The position numbers and the translations under genes were made by a program. From positions 1 to 7,963 of the forward strand of contig CAIJWY010000183.1 in NCBI GenBank assembly GCA_903824455.1: a DNA stretch of 7,963 bases, given 5' to 3'. Positions 7,092 through 7,963 of this stretch are shown here, one piece after another (positions within the stretch are counted from its first letter, which is position 1; the number at the start of each line of letters is the position of its first letter). The DNA is from an uncultured Micrococcales bacterium (GTDB lineage Bacteria > Actinomycetota > Actinomycetes > Actinomycetales > Microbacteriaceae). The notes beneath the pieces are model-generated. The model was given only the letters and a program-made list of their open reading frames with translations. It ran no database searches and had not been told where the DNA came from.

Positions 7092-7345
7092 GCGGTCGCT
7101 ACAACGCTAAATCGGGCTAGAAGGCCTAGTGCAACAATAATGACTACCCAAACCACTCCGAGGATGATGGTGATTCGGTTGAGGTTTCTCTCGGCTACAC
7201 CAGATGATTGCATGGTAGAAGTCACACCACCGCCAAACATGTCGGAAAGACCACCACCGCGACCCTTGTGAAGCAGGATCAGCAGCGTGAGTAGCATGCT
7301 GATGATAAAGAGCAGCACCTGCAGTGCGGTACGAATTGCATCCAA
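7088..7345 (-). CDS. secG: Preprotein translocase subunit SecG
   Basis: SecG is the small inner-membrane subunit of the SecYEG channel that assists SecA-driven export. The 85-residue protein has the expected two hydrophobic segments, about residues 8-25 (VLLFIISMLLTLLILL region) and 58-77 (ITIILGVVWVVIIVALGLL region). They are joined by the conserved loop HKGRGGGLSDMFGGG (26-40) and SSGVAERNLNRIT (47-59). The start is a TTG at 7345, fixed by a strong AGGAG six bases upstream and by agreement with the family N-terminus. It lies 26 bases after tpiA on the same strand, a pairing I know from many Actinobacteria, so it is probably the last gene of a glycolytic transcript. Its TAG stop overlaps the pgl stop, and a terminator hairpin follows inside pgl. 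Confidence 0.95.
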   Translation of the reverse strand: MDAIRTALQVLLFIISMLLTLLILLHKGRGGGLSDMFGGGVTSTMQSSGVAERNLNRITIILGVVWVVIIVALGLLARFSVVATA

Positions 7346-7351
7346 AATTTA

Positions 7352-7356
7352 CTCCT
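7352..7356 (-). promoter_or_regulatory. Ribosome binding site of secG
   Basis: AGGAG on the minus strand, six bases before the TTG start. It is the best Shine-Dalgarno match noted in the window and the main reason for accepting the TTG. It sits in the 26-base tpiA-secG gap, where I see no promoter, so secG is probably read through from tpiA. Confidence 0.75.
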
Positions 7357-7371
7357 AATTAGGTTCTAAGA

Positions 7372-7963
7372 CTATATTGCCAGATGGCTCTGGAATCTCG
7401 CTATTCCAGCGAATTCATCTGCGTCAAGACTGGCCCCGCCGACGAGCACGCCATCAACTTCTGGACTCCTGAGAAAGCCAGCAACATTGTTTGCCTTCAC
7501 CGATCCTCCGTAGAGGATTCGAGCAGTGTCGGCTATCTCGCCGTGAGCCTCTCGAATCGCTTCGCGAATCAACTTGGCGACGCTAGCAGCCTGTTCAGGC
7601 GTAGCCACCTTACCGGTACCAATTGCCCAAACCGGCTCATAAGCAATGATGAAATCTCGAAGTTCGGCATGCCCGGTCAATGCTGCCAGAGTCTGTCGAA
7701 CTGGAACAGCAGCGGCTCCCTCGGTTTCAAGTTCTTCCAGGCTCTCGCCAACACAGATCACCGGGACGATTCCATTGCGGAATGCAGCAGCCGTCTTAGC
7801 TTGGATCACGGCATCGGTTTCTTCGTGCATTTGGCGACGCTCGCTGTGGCCAATCAACACATACTGAACCGAAAGTTTTTTGAGGGCGACTCCAGAAACC
7901 TCACCGGTATAGGCGCCCGAATCGGCTGCAGATAAATCTTGCGCTCCGAGCTTCAAGTCAAAC
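7372..7963 (-). CDS. tpiA: Triosephosphate isomerase, C-terminal three quarters (5' end cut by window)
   Basis: Interconverts dihydroxyacetone phosphate and glyceraldehyde-3-phosphate (EC 5.3.1.1), linking the pentose phosphate products to lower glycolysis. The minus-strand frame stays open to the window edge (FDLKLGAQD...), so the TTG at 7956 is internal and not a start. About 196 of the usual ~255 residues are seen. Counting from the first complete codon (7962-7960): GAQDLSAADSGAYTGEVSG (6-24), GHSERR with the catalytic His39, CVGESLEE (70-77), and AYEPVWAIGTG (107-117) with Glu109 as catalytic base. ILYGGSVKANN is at 149-159 and VLVGGASLD, the C-terminal phosphate-binding loop, at 172-180. 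No key residue is missing. It ends in TAG 26 bases before secG. Upstream partners (in relatives commonly pgk and gap) would lie outside the window. Confidence 0.97.
   Translation of the reverse strand, partial: FDLKLGAQDLSAADSGAYTGEVSGVALKKLSVQYVLIGHSERRQMHEETDAVIQAKTAAAFRNGIVPVICVGESLEELETEGAAAVPVRQTLAALTGHAELRDFIIAYEPVWAIGTGKVATPEQAASVAKLIREAIREAHGEIADTARILYGGSVKANNVAGFLRSPEVDGVLVGGASLDADEFAGIARFQSHLAI

Noticed and set aside
7117..7129. CTAG-AAGGC-CTAG small hairpin just after pgl
   Set aside because: Only four base pairs and no T tract; it is too weak to call a terminator.
7278..7303. Inverted repeat ATCAGCA/TGCTGAT inside secG as a terminator for pgl
   Set aside because: The loop is 12 bases and there is no T-rich tail on the plus strand. 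The sequence is explained as codons of the first membrane segment of SecG.
7354..7363. Ten-base palindrome CCTAATTAGG in the tpiA-secG gap, overlapping the secG ribosome site, as a possible operator
   Set aside because: About eight perfect 10-base palindromes are expected by chance in a window of this size, and nothing else supports regulator binding.
7384..7935. A 183-codon plus-strand open frame opposite tpiA
   Set aside because: The minus strand here encodes triosephosphate isomerase with all catalytic motifs. The plus frame has no recognisable domain and is best explained as a shadow.
7954..7956. TTG as a start for triosephosphate isomerase
   Set aside because: It lies just before the internal KLGAQD motif, and the frame stays open to the edge, so this is a truncated view of a normal gene.

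Overview
The window is a compact piece of central carbon metabolism from an actinobacterium. It has no mobile element, CRISPR array, RNA gene or evidently transferred gene, and no gap over 26 bases between genes. The gene order tkt-tal-pgi-zwf-opcA-pgl facing secG-tpiA is an arrangement I associate with Actinobacteria, particularly Micrococcales/Microbacteriaceae. OpcA, the ~370-residue transaldolase and the short SecG with its HKGRGGGLSDMFGGG loop all fit. Base composition, sampled by eye, is close to 50% GC, low for Microbacteriaceae. That points (inference only) to a small-genome freshwater or marine 'Luna'-type lineage such as Rhodoluna or Aquiluna.

Layout. Bases 1-7091 on the plus strand hold one tightly packed operon: the 3' part of transketolase (tkt, cut by the window edge), transaldolase (tal), glucose-6-phosphate isomerase (pgi), glucose-6-phosphate dehydrogenase (zwf), its assembly/activator protein (opcA) and 6-phosphogluconolactonase (pgl). 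Junctions are 8-base gaps (tkt/tal, pgi/zwf), a TAATG one-base overlap (tal/pgi), an ATGA four-base overlap (zwf/opcA) and a 19-base overlap (opcA/pgl). The promoter must lie before base 1. Bases 7088-7963 on the minus strand hold secG and the 3' part of triosephosphate isomerase (tpiA, cut by the window edge), 26 bases apart; their promoter is also outside. The two operons converge and share a CTAG tetranucleotide that supplies both final stop codons. A strong hairpin with a T-rich tail, placed to terminate the minus operon, lies inside the end of pgl.

Function. Zwf with OpcA and Pgl carries out the first two steps of the oxidative pentose phosphate pathway (glucose-6-phosphate to 6-phosphogluconate, with NADPH). 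The 6-phosphogluconate dehydrogenase gene is not here. Tkt and Tal run the non-oxidative carbon shuffling back to fructose-6-phosphate and glyceraldehyde-3-phosphate. Pgi returns fructose-6-phosphate to the dehydrogenase, so the operon encodes most of a pentose phosphate cycle. TpiA joins it to lower glycolysis; SecG is a translocon subunit that travels with tpiA in this phylum.

This is mostly an ordinary housekeeping region. The points worth a second look are the Pgi architecture (C-terminal extension, no histidine where the usual ring-opening histidine should be), the tal/pgi adjacency that mirrors a known fusion, and the interlocked ends of the convergent operons.
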